Positions 44,964-52,809 of a stretch of DNA of 64,000 nt are shown piece by piece. Origin of the DNA: Massilia timonae CCUG 45783 (GTDB taxonomy: Bacteria > Pseudomonadota > Gammaproteobacteria > Burkholderiales > Burkholderiaceae_D); assembly GCF_000315425.1 (NCBI RefSeq), contig NZ_JH992923.1, positions 1,011,613 to 1,075,612 of the forward strand, in the 5' to 3' direction. The translations under genes were made by a program, and so were the position numbers. How positions within the stretch are numbered: position 1 is the first letter of the stretch; each line of letters starts with the position of its first letter. The notes beneath the pieces were generated by a model. That model made no database searches. It saw nothing but the letters and a program-made list of their open reading frames with translations, and was not told the DNA's origin.

Positions 44964-45008
44964 GAATGTGGCCCTAAAAGGGTGCCTGACTGGTGACTGG
45001 CCACATTC
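44964..45008 (+). promoter_or_regulatory. rpsB leader stem-loop, candidate S2 autoregulatory site
   Basis: A perfect 10-bp inverted repeat (GAATGTGGCC / GGCCACATTC) encloses a 25-nt loop and ends 23 nt before the rpsB ATG, close to the Shine-Dalgarno. S2 represses its own operon through the mRNA leader in other proteobacteria, so this is a plausible operator. That function is inferred. Confidence 0.55.
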
Positions 45009-45031
45009 AAGACCCAACCCTGGAGAATTAC

Positions 45032-45781
45032 ATGTCCGTTACTATGCGTGAAATGCTGGAAGCCGGTATCCACTTCGGCCACCAGACCCGTTTCTGGAAC
45101 CCAAAGATGGCGCCGTTCATCTTCGGTCATCGCAACAAGATCCACATCATCAACCTGGAAAAGACCATGGCGATGTACCAGGATGCGATGAAGACCATCA
45201 AGCAGATCTCGGCCAACCGCGGCACCATCCTGATGGTCGGCACCAAGCGCCAGGCGCGCGACATCATCGCCGCTGAAGCACAGCGCGCTGGCGTGCCTTA
45301 CGTCGACCAGCGCTGGTTGGGCGGCATGCTGACCAACTTCAAGACCATCAAGACCTCGATCAAGCGTCTGAAAGACATGGAAGCGCAAGTCGAAGACGGT
45401 TCGGTCGAGAAGATGTCGAAGAAAGAAGCGCTGCTGTTCTCGCGCGAAATGGAAAAGCTGCAAAAGTCGATCGGCGGCATCAAGGACCTGGGCGGCGTGC
45501 CTGACGCGATCTTCGTCGTCGACGTCGGCTACCACAAGGGCACCATCACCGAAGCCGGCAAGCTGGGCATCCCGGTCATCGGCATCGTCGATACCAACCA
45601 CTCGCCAGAAGGCGTGACCCACGTCATCCCAGGCAACGACGACTCGTCGAAAGCGATCACCCTGTACGCACGCGGCGTCGCCGATGCGATCCTGGAAGGC
45701 CGCGCCAACGCCACCAACGAAGTCGTTGAAATGGTCAAGGCTGGCGGCGACGACTTCGTCGAAGTTTCCGAGCAAGCATAA
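45032..45781 (+). CDS. rpsB: 30S ribosomal protein S2
   Basis: The 249-residue protein starts [26 protein letters not shown], the S2 N-terminus. Conserved [24 protein letters not shown]-type [22 protein letters not shown] and [15 protein letters not shown] (here [11 protein letters not shown]) follow. ATG 45032 has TGGAG 7-11 nt upstream; a GTG at 44993 lies inside the leader hairpin and is rejected. Codon use is less GC-extreme than neighbouring genes, as expected for a highly expressed gene. Confidence 0.98.
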   Translation: MSVTMREMLEAGIHFGHQTRFWNPKMAPFIFGHRNKIHIINLEKTMAMYQDAMKTIKQISANRGTILMVGTKRQARDIIAAEAQRAGVPYVDQRWLGGMLTNFKTIKTSIKRLKDMEAQVEDGSVEKMSKKEALLFSREMEKLQKSIGGIKDLGGVPDAIFVVDVGYHKGTITEAGKLGIPVIGIVDTNHSPEGVTHVIPGNDDSSKAITLYARGVADAILEGRANATNEVVEMVKAGGDDFVEVSEQA

Positions 45782-45814
45782 GTGACGGCGAGCTTCGCTC
45801 GCTGACACATCGAA

Positions 45815-45847
45815 GGGGGCGCCGCACACACGAGCCCCCCTTTTTTT
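45815..45847 (+). terminator. Terminator/attenuator between rpsB and tsf
   Basis: GGGGGC (45815-45820) pairs with GCCCCC (45834-45839), followed by a run of seven T from 45841. A smaller hairpin (GCGAGC TTC GCTCGC) precedes it. Partial read-through would let S2 and EF-Ts be made in different amounts. Confidence 0.7.
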
Positions 45848-45915
45848 AAGCTGAATACCTGCGGGGCGTTGTCATAACGACCTGCAACCGGATAAAACAT
45901 TTAGGAGAAATCAAC

Positions 45916-46824
45916 ATGGCAGCGATTACTGCAGCGATGGTAGGCGAACTGCGCGCGAAGACCGACGCGCCAATGATGGAATGCAAAAAAGCACTGACCG
46001 AAGCCGACGGCGACATGGGTCGTGCTGAAGAGATCCTGCGCGTCAAGCTGGGCGGCAAGGCATCGAAGGCATCGGCGCGCATCACCGCCGAAGGCGTGGT
46101 GGCAACCTACATCTCCGGCAACGTCGGCGCGATCGTCGAAGTCAACAGCGAAACCGACTTCGTCGCCAAGAACGAAGAATTCCTGGCCATGGTCAACCTG
46201 GCCGCCAAGCTGGTCGCCGAGAACAACCCGGCTGACGTCGCTGCCCTGGCAGCACTGCCGCACGACGGCAAGACCTTCGACGACGTGCGTACCGCCCTGA
46301 TCGGCAAGATCGGCGAGAACATGACCGTGCGTCGCTTCCAGCGTTTCGAAACCACCGGCAAGCTGGCTTCGTACCTGCACGGCACCCGCATCGGCGTCAT
46401 CGTCGACTTCGAAGGCGCGGACGAGCAAGTCGGCAAGGACCTGGCCATGCACATCGCTGCAATGAAGCCGGTCGCTCTGTCGTCGGAGCAAGTGCCAGCC
46501 GAAATGATCGAAAAAGAGCGCTCGGTCGCCGAACTGAAGGCCAAGGAAGACGCTGAAAAAGCCGTCGCCGAAGGCAAGCAGCCACAATCGGAAGAGATCG
46601 TCGCCAAGCGTATCGACGGTTCGGTGCAGAAGTACCTGAAAGAAGTGTCGCTGCTGAACCAGGCATTTGTGAAGAACGACAAGCAGTCGATCGAGCAATA
46701 CCTGAAGGCATCGAACACCACCGTCAAGGCATTCACCATGTACGTGGTGGGCGAGGGCATCGAGAAGAAGGTCGACGACTTCGCAGCCGAAGTTGCAGCC
46801 CAGATGGCTGCAAACAAGCAGTAA
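45916..46824 (+). CDS. tsf: Translation elongation factor Ts
   Basis: The 302-residue guanine-nucleotide exchange factor for EF-Tu has the N-terminal UBA-like part with [20 protein letters not shown] and the signature [14 protein letters not shown]. Core repeats follow up to a C-terminal [13 protein letters not shown] lies just upstream of the ATG. The gene is followed immediately by a terminator. Confidence 0.98.
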   Translation: MAAITAAMVGELRAKTDAPMMECKKALTEADGDMGRAEEILRVKLGGKASKASARITAEGVVATYISGNVGAIVEVNSETDFVAKNEEFLAMVNLAAKLVAENNPADVAALAALPHDGKTFDDVRTALIGKIGENMTVRRFQRFETTGKLASYLHGTRIGVIVDFEGADEQVGKDLAMHIAAMKPVALSSEQVPAEMIEKERSVAELKAKEDAEKAVAEGKQPQSEEIVAKRIDGSVQKYLKEVSLLNQAFVKNDKQSIEQYLKASNTTVKAFTMYVVGEGIEKKVDDFAAEVAAQMAANKQ

Positions 46825-46833
46825 TCAAAAAGA

Positions 46834-46857
46834 ACGGGCCGCAAGGTCCGTTTTTTT
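46834..46857 (+). terminator. Rho-independent terminator after tsf
   Basis: A 7-bp stem (ACGGGCC / GGTCCGT, one G-U pair) with a GCAA tetraloop runs directly into seven T. It begins 10 nt after the tsf stop. Confidence 0.85.
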
Positions 46858-46917
46858 AAGGTGGGATCGTTTGTGTGCGGCGGCCATGGTGTATTTCCTG
46901 GCTGCACGACGAACTGG

Positions 46918-47016
46918 GGTTCCCGCCTGCGCGGGAGCGACGTTCACGGGGTGCGGGCCGAAGAAGGCTCCGCAGTCCGCACCCTTCGCACGTCGTTCCC
47001 GCGCAGGCGGGAATCC
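46918..47016. repeat. Dispersed palindromic repeat in the tsf-pyrH gap
   Basis: TTCCCGCCTGCGCGGGAGCGACG near 46919-46942 is the near-perfect reverse complement of CGTCGTTCCCGCGCAGGCGGGAA at 46991-47013, with about 50 bp between. Each arm also contains its own CCCGC-TGCG-CGGG-type palindrome. This is the common intergenic repeat type of many beta/gammaproteobacterial genomes. No protein or promoter was identified elsewhere in the 336-bp gap (46825-47160). Confidence 0.75.
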
Positions 47017-47160
47017 AGGTCCAGCGCACACCGTAGCGCCCCGCGCGCAGCGCCCGCCTTACAATGCCATCGCCTCCAAGGCAGATGAGATCGCACCCTA
47101 GGGGTGTCGATCGGACCCGAATTCGCAACATCGAAACATCACATTAGGAGCCGCTTCATC

Positions 47161-47877
47161 ATGTCAAAACCAGCCTACCAACGAGTCCTCCTGAAACTGT
47201 CTGGCGAAGCGCTGATGGGCGACGACCCGTTCGGCATCAACCGCGCCACCATCGAGCGCATGGTTGCCGACGTGGCGGAAGTGGCGAAACTGGGCGTGCA
47301 GGTGGCGGTCGTGATCGGCGGCGGCAACATCTTCCGCGGCGTCGCCCCGGGCGCCCAGGGCATGGATCGCGCCACCGCCGACTACATGGGCATGCTGGCC
47401 ACCGTCATGAACGCGCTGGCCCTGGCCGACGCCATGCGCCACGTCGGCATCACCGCCCGCGTCATGTCGGCGATCGGCATCGAGCAGGTGGTCGAGCCTT
47501 ATGTGCGCCCGAAAGCCCTGCAATACCTGGAAGAAGGCAAGGTCGTCGTGTTCGCCGCCGGCACCGGCAACCCGTTCTTCACCACCGACACCGCGGCCGC
47601 CCTGCGCGGCGCCGAGATCTCGGCCGAGATCGTCCTGAAGGCCACCAAGGTCGACGGCGTCTACAGCGCCGACCCCAAGAAGGACCCGCACGCGACCCGC
47701 TACGAGAACATCTCGTTCGACGAAGCCATCGCCAAGCACCTGCAGGTGATGGACGCCACCGCCTTCGCGCTGTGCCGCGACCAGAAACTGCCGATCAAGG
47801 TGTTCTCCATCGTCAAACCCGGCGCGCTCACCCGCGTGATCATGGGCGAAGACGAGGGTACACTGGTACACGTTTAA
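47161..47877 (+). CDS. pyrH: UMP kinase
   Basis: The 238-residue amino-acid-kinase-fold enzyme phosphorylates UMP. Motifs are [54 protein letters not shown] and [21 protein letters not shown] sits about 10 nt before the ATG. It is separated from tsf by a terminator and palindromic repeat, so it probably has its own promoter. frr follows after 28 bp. Confidence 0.97.
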   Translation: MSKPAYQRVLLKLSGEALMGDDPFGINRATIERMVADVAEVAKLGVQVAVVIGGGNIFRGVAPGAQGMDRATADYMGMLATVMNALALADAMRHVGITARVMSAIGIEQVVEPYVRPKALQYLEEGKVVVFAAGTGNPFFTTDTAAALRGAEISAEIVLKATKVDGVYSADPKKDPHATRYENISFDEAIAKHLQVMDATAFALCRDQKLPIKVFSIVKPGALTRVIMGEDEGTLVHV

Positions 47878-47905
47878 AATATTACTGAACAACAAGGAGA
47901 GCAGC

Positions 47906-48466
47906 ATGTCCCTGGCTGACGTCAAAAAGAACGCGCAAGAGCGCATGGCCAAGTCCATCGAGACCCTGAAGGCCGACCTGGCGAAGGTCCGCACCGGCCG
48001 CGCCCACACCGGCATCCTCGACCACGTGATGGTCGAGTACTACGGCACCCCGACCGCGCTGCCGATGGTCGCCAACCTGACCCTGGTCGACGCCCGCACC
48101 ATCGGTGTCCAGCCGTTCGAAAAGAAAATGGCCGCGACCATCGAAAAAGCCATCCGCGACGCCGACCTGGGCCTGAACCCGTCGGCCCAGGGCGACATGA
48201 TCCGCGTGCCGACCCCGCCGCTGACCGAAGAGCGCCGCAAGGAAATGGTCAAGCTGACCAAATCGGAAGGCGAAGACGCGAAAATTGCCGTGCGCAATAT
48301 CCGTCGCGACGCTAACGAAGCGCTGAAGAAAATGGTCAAGGACAAGACCGCGTCGGAAGACGACGAGCGCCGCGCCTCGGACGAGATCCAGAAGCTGACC
48401 GACAAGGCCGTGGCCGACATCGACAAGCTGCTGGCCGAGAAAGAGAAGGAAATCCTGACGGTATAA
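47906..48466 (+). CDS. frr: Ribosome recycling factor
   Basis: The 186-residue protein dissociates post-termination ribosomes with EF-G. RRF blocks include the helix start of about 20-35 ([14 protein letters not shown]), [39 protein letters not shown] and [27 protein letters not shown] directly precedes the ATG. A strong stem-loop follows the stop. Confidence 0.98.
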   Translation: MSLADVKKNAQERMAKSIETLKADLAKVRTGRAHTGILDHVMVEYYGTPTALPMVANLTLVDARTIGVQPFEKKMAATIEKAIRDADLGLNPSAQGDMIRVPTPPLTEERRKEMVKLTKSEGEDAKIAVRNIRRDANEALKKMVKDKTASEDDERRASDEIQKLTDKAVADIDKLLAEKEKEILTV

Positions 48467-48488
48467 GGTCCAGCTCAACGGCTTTCTT

Positions 48489-48525
48489 GCGGACCGGCCC
48501 CGGCAGCTTGCCGCGGCCGGTCCGC
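48489..48525 (+). other. Strong stem-loop after frr
   Basis: A perfect 11-bp stem (GCGGACCGGCC / GGCCGGTCCGC) with a 15-nt loop lies 22 nt after the frr stop. There is no T-tract, so it is more likely an RNA-processing or pausing site than a full terminator. The AT-richer stretch that follows (to 48560) could hold an uppS promoter, but none is clear. Confidence 0.45.
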
Positions 48526-48605
48526 CTACCTTATGATTGTCCAATTCTAAATTGGCCATTTGCGCACCGCGGATACATCCCGGGCGCAGCCCTGCTGGAT
48601 ACAAG

Positions 48606-49355
48606 ATGTTCAAAAGTTCGACCACCGCCGTTCCCGACACGCTCGCCGTGCCGCGCCACATCGCCATCATCATGGATGGCAATGGCCGCTGGGCCACTAA
48701 ACGCCTGCTGCCGCGGGTCGCCGGCCACGTCAAGGGCGTGGAAGCCGTGCGCGGCATCGTCGAAGCCTGCGTGCTGCGCGGGGTCGAGTACCTGACCCTG
48801 TTCGCCTTCTCGTCCGAGAACTGGCGCCGTCCGGCCGACGAGGTCTCGCTGCTGATGCGCCTGTTCGTGACGGCGCTCGAGCGCGAAGTCTCGAAGATGC
48901 ACGCCAATAATATTCGCCTGAAAGTCGTGGGTGACCTGAGCCGCTTCGATTCGAAGCTGCAAGAGATGATCGCCAATGCCGAGCGCCGCACCGCCGGCAA
49001 TACCCGCCTCACCGTCACCGTGTGCGCCAACTATGGCGGCCGCTGGGATATCATGCAGGCAACGGGGAAGATGGTGCAGGCCAACCCCGGCGTCACCGAT
49101 TTTACGGAGGAAATGCTGGCTCCCCACCTGGCGATGGCATATGCGCCCGAACCCGACCTGTTCATCCGGACCGGCGGCGAGGAGCGCATCTCGAATTTCC
49201 TGCTGTGGCAGCTGGCGTATTCCGAACTGCATTTCACAAGCACCTTCTGGCCCGATTTCACGCCCGAGGCGCTGGATGAGGCGATCGCCTCGTTCCAGAA
49301 GCGCGAACGGCGCTTCGGCCAGACCAGCGCCCAAGTAGCGAAGAAGACCAACTGA
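48606..49355 (+). CDS. uppS: Undecaprenyl diphosphate synthase (isoprenyl transferase)
   Basis: The 249-residue cis-prenyltransferase makes the C55 lipid carrier for peptidoglycan. Signature blocks are [16 protein letters not shown] (catalytic Asp), [49 protein letters not shown] and FWPDF. ATG 48606 gives a normal-length N-terminus; an in-frame ATG at 48537 would add 23 unlikely residues. Its TGA overlaps the cdsA ATG by one base. Confidence 0.97.
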   Translation: MFKSSTTAVPDTLAVPRHIAIIMDGNGRWATKRLLPRVAGHVKGVEAVRGIVEACVLRGVEYLTLFAFSSENWRRPADEVSLLMRLFVTALEREVSKMHANNIRLKVVGDLSRFDSKLQEMIANAERRTAGNTRLTVTVCANYGGRWDIMQATGKMVQANPGVTDFTEEMLAPHLAMAYAPEPDLFIRTGGEERISNFLLWQLAYSELHFTSTFWPDFTPEALDEAIASFQKRERRFGQTSAQVAKKTN

Positions 49356-50185
49356 TGCTCAAGACCCGGATCATCACCGCGCTCGTCCTGCTGGCAGTCC
49401 TGCTGCCGGTTCTGTATTCCAACAACCCCACGGCGTTCGCGGTGGTCGCCTCGATCTTCTTCGGGGCGGCGATCTGGGAGTGTTTCCGCCTGTTCAATCC
49501 GGGCGCGAAGAGCGCGGTCGCGATCGCAGCGGCCTGGACCCTGGCCTTCGCCTACGCCTTCTTCATGCGCGAGCAGGGCGATCCGACCTTCTGGTTCGCC
49601 ATCGGCGCGCTGCTGTGGGCACTGCGTTTCGCGCCCACGCTCAAGCTCGGCCTGCCGCCGCTGGCCAGCACGCCGAATACCTTGCTCAGCCTGCTGTATG
49701 CGATTTCTCTGGTGGCGTGCTTCGCCGCCATCGTCATGCTGTTCCAGTATTCGGCCCTGTTCCTGCTGTCGGTGCTGGTCATCGTGTGGTCGGCCGACAT
49801 CTTCGCCTATGTGTGCGGCAAGACCTTCGGCAAGAACAAACTCGCGCCGTCGATCTCGCCCGGCAAGTCGTGGGAAGGCGCCATCGGCGGCGGCGTCGTG
49901 ACCCTGCTGCTCGCCTCGCTTACCGTCCTGTTCGGCGGCGAAGCGCTATCGAATACCTTCGCGGTGCGCGTGCAGGCCAGCTTCGGCTGGGCCGGCATGC
50001 TGGCCGTCATCGCCCTCATCGTCGTCGCCAGCGTGGTCGGCGACCTGTTCGAATCCCAGCTCAAGCGCCGTGCCGGCATGAAGGACAGCAGCAATCTGCT
50101 GCCTGGCCACGGCGGCGTGCTGGACCGGATCGACGCACTCGTGCCGGTCCTGCCGCTGGCGGCCCTGATCGCCACCCGGCTCTAG
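49355..50185 (+). CDS. cdsA: Phosphatidate cytidylyltransferase
   Basis: The 276-residue integral membrane enzyme makes CDP-diacylglycerol for phospholipids. About eight hydrophobic segments are visible. The C-terminal CdsA signature is intact: SVVGDLFESQLKRRAGMKDSS leading into LLPGHGGVLDRIDAL. It is translationally coupled to uppS (TGATG) and 12 bp before dxr. Confidence 0.96.
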   Translation: MLKTRIITALVLLAVLLPVLYSNNPTAFAVVASIFFGAAIWECFRLFNPGAKSAVAIAAAWTLAFAYAFFMREQGDPTFWFAIGALLWALRFAPTLKLGLPPLASTPNTLLSLLYAISLVACFAAIVMLFQYSALFLLSVLVIVWSADIFAYVCGKTFGKNKLAPSISPGKSWEGAIGGGVVTLLLASLTVLFGGEALSNTFAVRVQASFGWAGMLAVIALIVVASVVGDLFESQLKRRAGMKDSSNLLPGHGGVLDRIDALVPVLPLAALIATRL

Positions 50186-50197
50186 AAGGAAGTCTCC

Positions 50198-51385
50198 ATG
50201 CAAGGCATTACCATCCTGGGCGCCACCGGTTCGATCGGCGCCTCGACCCTCGACGTGGTGGCGCGTCATCCCGACCGCTACCGCGTCTACGCCCTCAGCG
50301 CGCATGCGCGCGTGGAAGAACTGGCCGCCGCCTGCCGCCAATTCCGCCCGCAGCGCGCCGTGGTCGGCAGCCCCGAGGCTGCCGCCCGCCTGGCGGCCCT
50401 GATCGCCGACCTGCCCACCAGCGTCGAATATGGCGAAGCCGCGCTGTGCGACATCGCCTCCAGCGCCGACACCGACATCGTGATGGCCGCCATCGTCGGC
50501 GCCGCCGGCCTCGCGCCGACGCTCGCCGCGGCGCGCGCCGGCAAGAAGATCCTGCTGGCCAACAAGGAAGCGCTGGTGATGTCGGGCCAGCTGTTCATGG
50601 ACGCCGTGCGCGAGCACAAGGCGACCCTGCTGCCGGTCGACAGCGAACACAATGCGATCTTCCAGGCGCTGCCGTCCTCGTATGGGCGCGTGCCCGGCGC
50701 CTGCGGGGTGGCCAAGATCCTCTTGACCGCGTCCGGCGGCCCGTTCCTGAACCGCGCCGTCGAGACCCTCGGCAGCGTGACCCCCGACGAAGCCTGCAAG
50801 CATCCGAACTGGGTCATGGGCCGCAAGATCTCGGTCGATTCCGCCACCATGATGAACAAGGGCCTCGAAGTGATCGAGGCCCACTGGCTGTTCGGCGCGC
50901 CGGCCGACCAGATCGACGTCGTGATCCATCCGCAAAGCGTGATCCATTCGATGGTGTCCTACGTCGACGGCTCGGTGCTGGCCCAGTTGGGCAACCCCGA
51001 CATGCGCACCCCTATCGCCAATGCGCTGGCCTATCCGGACCGGATCGATTCGGGCGTGGCCCAGCTCGACCTGACGCAAATGGCCGCGCTGCAGTTCTTC
51101 GCGCCCGACTTCGAGCGCTTCCCCTGCCTGGCGCTCGCTTTTGACGCGCTGCGCGCGGGCGGCACCGCCCCGGCCCTGCTCAACGCGGCCAACGAGGTGG
51201 CGGTGCAGGCCTTCCTCGAGCGCCGCATCGGTTTCCGCGACATCGACCGCGTGATTCGTCACGCGCTCGACGTCGTGCCGCATGGCCCGGCCCCGTCGAT
51301 CGAGGCGGTGCTGGACCAGGACGCGCGCGCGCGCGCGGCCGCCAACGACGCCGTATCGACCATCGCTTCAGGCTTGCAGCGCTGA
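50198..51385 (+). CDS. dxr: 1-deoxy-D-xylulose 5-phosphate reductoisomerase
   Basis: The 395-residue enzyme of the MEP isoprenoid pathway has an NADPH-binding [18 protein letters not shown]. Substrate/metal motifs are [55 protein letters not shown] and [22 protein letters not shown] precedes the ATG. Its position between cdsA and rseP is standard for proteobacteria and supplies IPP for UppS upstream. Confidence 0.98.
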   Translation: MQGITILGATGSIGASTLDVVARHPDRYRVYALSAHARVEELAAACRQFRPQRAVVGSPEAAARLAALIADLPTSVEYGEAALCDIASSADTDIVMAAIVGAAGLAPTLAAARAGKKILLANKEALVMSGQLFMDAVREHKATLLPVDSEHNAIFQALPSSYGRVPGACGVAKILLTASGGPFLNRAVETLGSVTPDEACKHPNWVMGRKISVDSATMMNKGLEVIEAHWLFGAPADQIDVVIHPQSVIHSMVSYVDGSVLAQLGNPDMRTPIANALAYPDRIDSGVAQLDLTQMAALQFFAPDFERFPCLALAFDALRAGGTAPALLNAANEVAVQAFLERRIGFRDIDRVIRHALDVVPHGPAPSIEAVLDQDARARAAANDAVSTIASGLQR

Positions 51386-51401
51386 CCCCCTGGACCCCGC
51401 C

Positions 51402-52739
51402 ATGACCATGCTTTACACCGTGCTGGCCTTCGTGCTGGCGCTCGGTCCCCTGATCGTGATCCACGAACTGGGCCACTACCTGGTCGCGCGCGCCTGCGGC
51501 GTCAAGGTGCTGCGCTTCTCGGTCGGGATGGGCCGCGTGGTCTGGTCGCGCCGCTTCGGCAAGGACCAGACCGAATGGGCGTTGTCGGCCCTGCCGCTGG
51601 GCGGCTACGTCAAGATGCTCGATGCGCGCGACCCCGAGACCGCGCCGACGGACGATGCCGACCTGGCGCGCGAGTTCACGCGCCAGAACGTCTGGAAGCG
51701 CATCGCGATCGTGGCCGCCGGCCCGCTGGCCAACTTCCTGCTGGCGATCGGCCTGATGGCCGCGCTGTATATGCATGGCGTGGACGAGCCGGCGGCGCGC
51801 CTGCGCGAGGCGCCGGCGGCGTCCGAGGCCGCCAGGGCCGGCGTGCGCGGCGGCGACACGGTGGTCGCGGTGAACGGCAATGCCGTGGCCTCCTGGGCAG
51901 AGCTGCGCTGGCAGATCGTGCATGCGGCGGTGGATAAATCGGATGCGCGCCTGGAACTGCGCGGCGTCCACGGCGGCACCTACGGCGCGACGCTGCCGGC
52001 GGCGGTGGTCGGCCGCCTCGACGTCGAAACCGACGTGATGGCCGAACTGGGCCTGGATTTGTGGCGCCCGCAACCGCGCATCGACAAGGTGCTGCCGGAC
52101 GGGGCAGGGCAGCGCGCCGGCCTGCAGGCCGGCGACCTGGTGCTGCGCGTGGACGGCCGGAAGGTCGACGACGGCATCGCCTTCATCGAGGCGGTGCGGG
52201 CGTCTCCGGCTAAGCCGTTGGCGCTCGAGGTCGAACGCGGCGGCCGCCCGCTGGCCCTGTCGCTGGTGCCGGAGGCGGACCCGAACGGCCGCGGCGTGAT
52301 CAAGGCCATGGTGGCCCAGGCGCCGGACATGGTGACCGTCACGTCCGGCCCGTTCGAGGCGATCGCGCGCGGGGCCGAGCGCACCTGGGAAACCAGCGTG
52401 ATGACCCTCAAGATGATCTGGAAGATGATTACCGGGGAAGCGTCGTGGAAGAATGTGACCGGTCCCATTACCATCGCCGACTATGCCGGACAGACTGCAA
52501 GAATAGGTCTCGTAAGCTATTTACAGTTCATCGCCTTTATTAGTATCAGCTTAGGAGTAATGAATTTGTTACCAATTCCAGTTCTGGATGGTGGCCATTT
52601 ACTGTATTATTCGCTGGAAGTTTTGACCGGGCGTCCCCTTCCTGCGCGCGTCGGCGAGTTCGCGCAGCGCGCCGGGGTCGGCCTGCTGTTCATGCTGATG
52701 GCGCTCGCCGTCTTCAATGACCTGGTGCGGCTGCTCTAG
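51402..52739 (+). CDS. rseP: Site-2 intramembrane zinc protease RseP
   Basis: The 445-residue inner-membrane protease cleaves anti-sigma factor RseA in the envelope stress response. The zinc site HELGH is at residues 21-25 in the first helix. Two PDZ regions follow (about 120-200 and 215-290). The third ligand motif is LPIPVLDGGHLL (Asp396), then a last helix. It lies between dxr and bamA as usual. One stretch, about 52491-52632 around the LDG motif, is oddly AT-rich with codons such as AGA, ATA, TTA and GTA otherwise nearly absent from this window, although the encoded protein is normal. Confidence 0.96.
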   Translation: MTMLYTVLAFVLALGPLIVIHELGHYLVARACGVKVLRFSVGMGRVVWSRRFGKDQTEWALSALPLGGYVKMLDARDPETAPTDDADLAREFTRQNVWKRIAIVAAGPLANFLLAIGLMAALYMHGVDEPAARLREAPAASEAARAGVRGGDTVVAVNGNAVASWAELRWQIVHAAVDKSDARLELRGVHGGTYGATLPAAVVGRLDVETDVMAELGLDLWRPQPRIDKVLPDGAGQRAGLQAGDLVLRVDGRKVDDGIAFIEAVRASPAKPLALEVERGGRPLALSLVPEADPNGRGVIKAMVAQAPDMVTVTSGPFEAIARGAERTWETSVMTLKMIWKMITGEASWKNVTGPITIADYAGQTARIGLVSYLQFIAFISISLGVMNLLPIPVLDGGHLLYYSLEVLTGRPLPARVGEFAQRAGVGLLFMLMALAVFNDLVRLL

Positions 52740-52809
52740 CGGCCCGCATCCGCTCCCGGAACCTGGCGCGGAAATGCCCGGCACAGAATAATATGCAATC
52801 GTTGTCCAA

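Noticed and set aside
44993..45031. GTG start 13 codons upstream of rpsB
   Set aside because: It lies in the leader hairpin and has no ribosome-binding site. The S2 N-terminus and a good TGGAG belong to ATG 45032.
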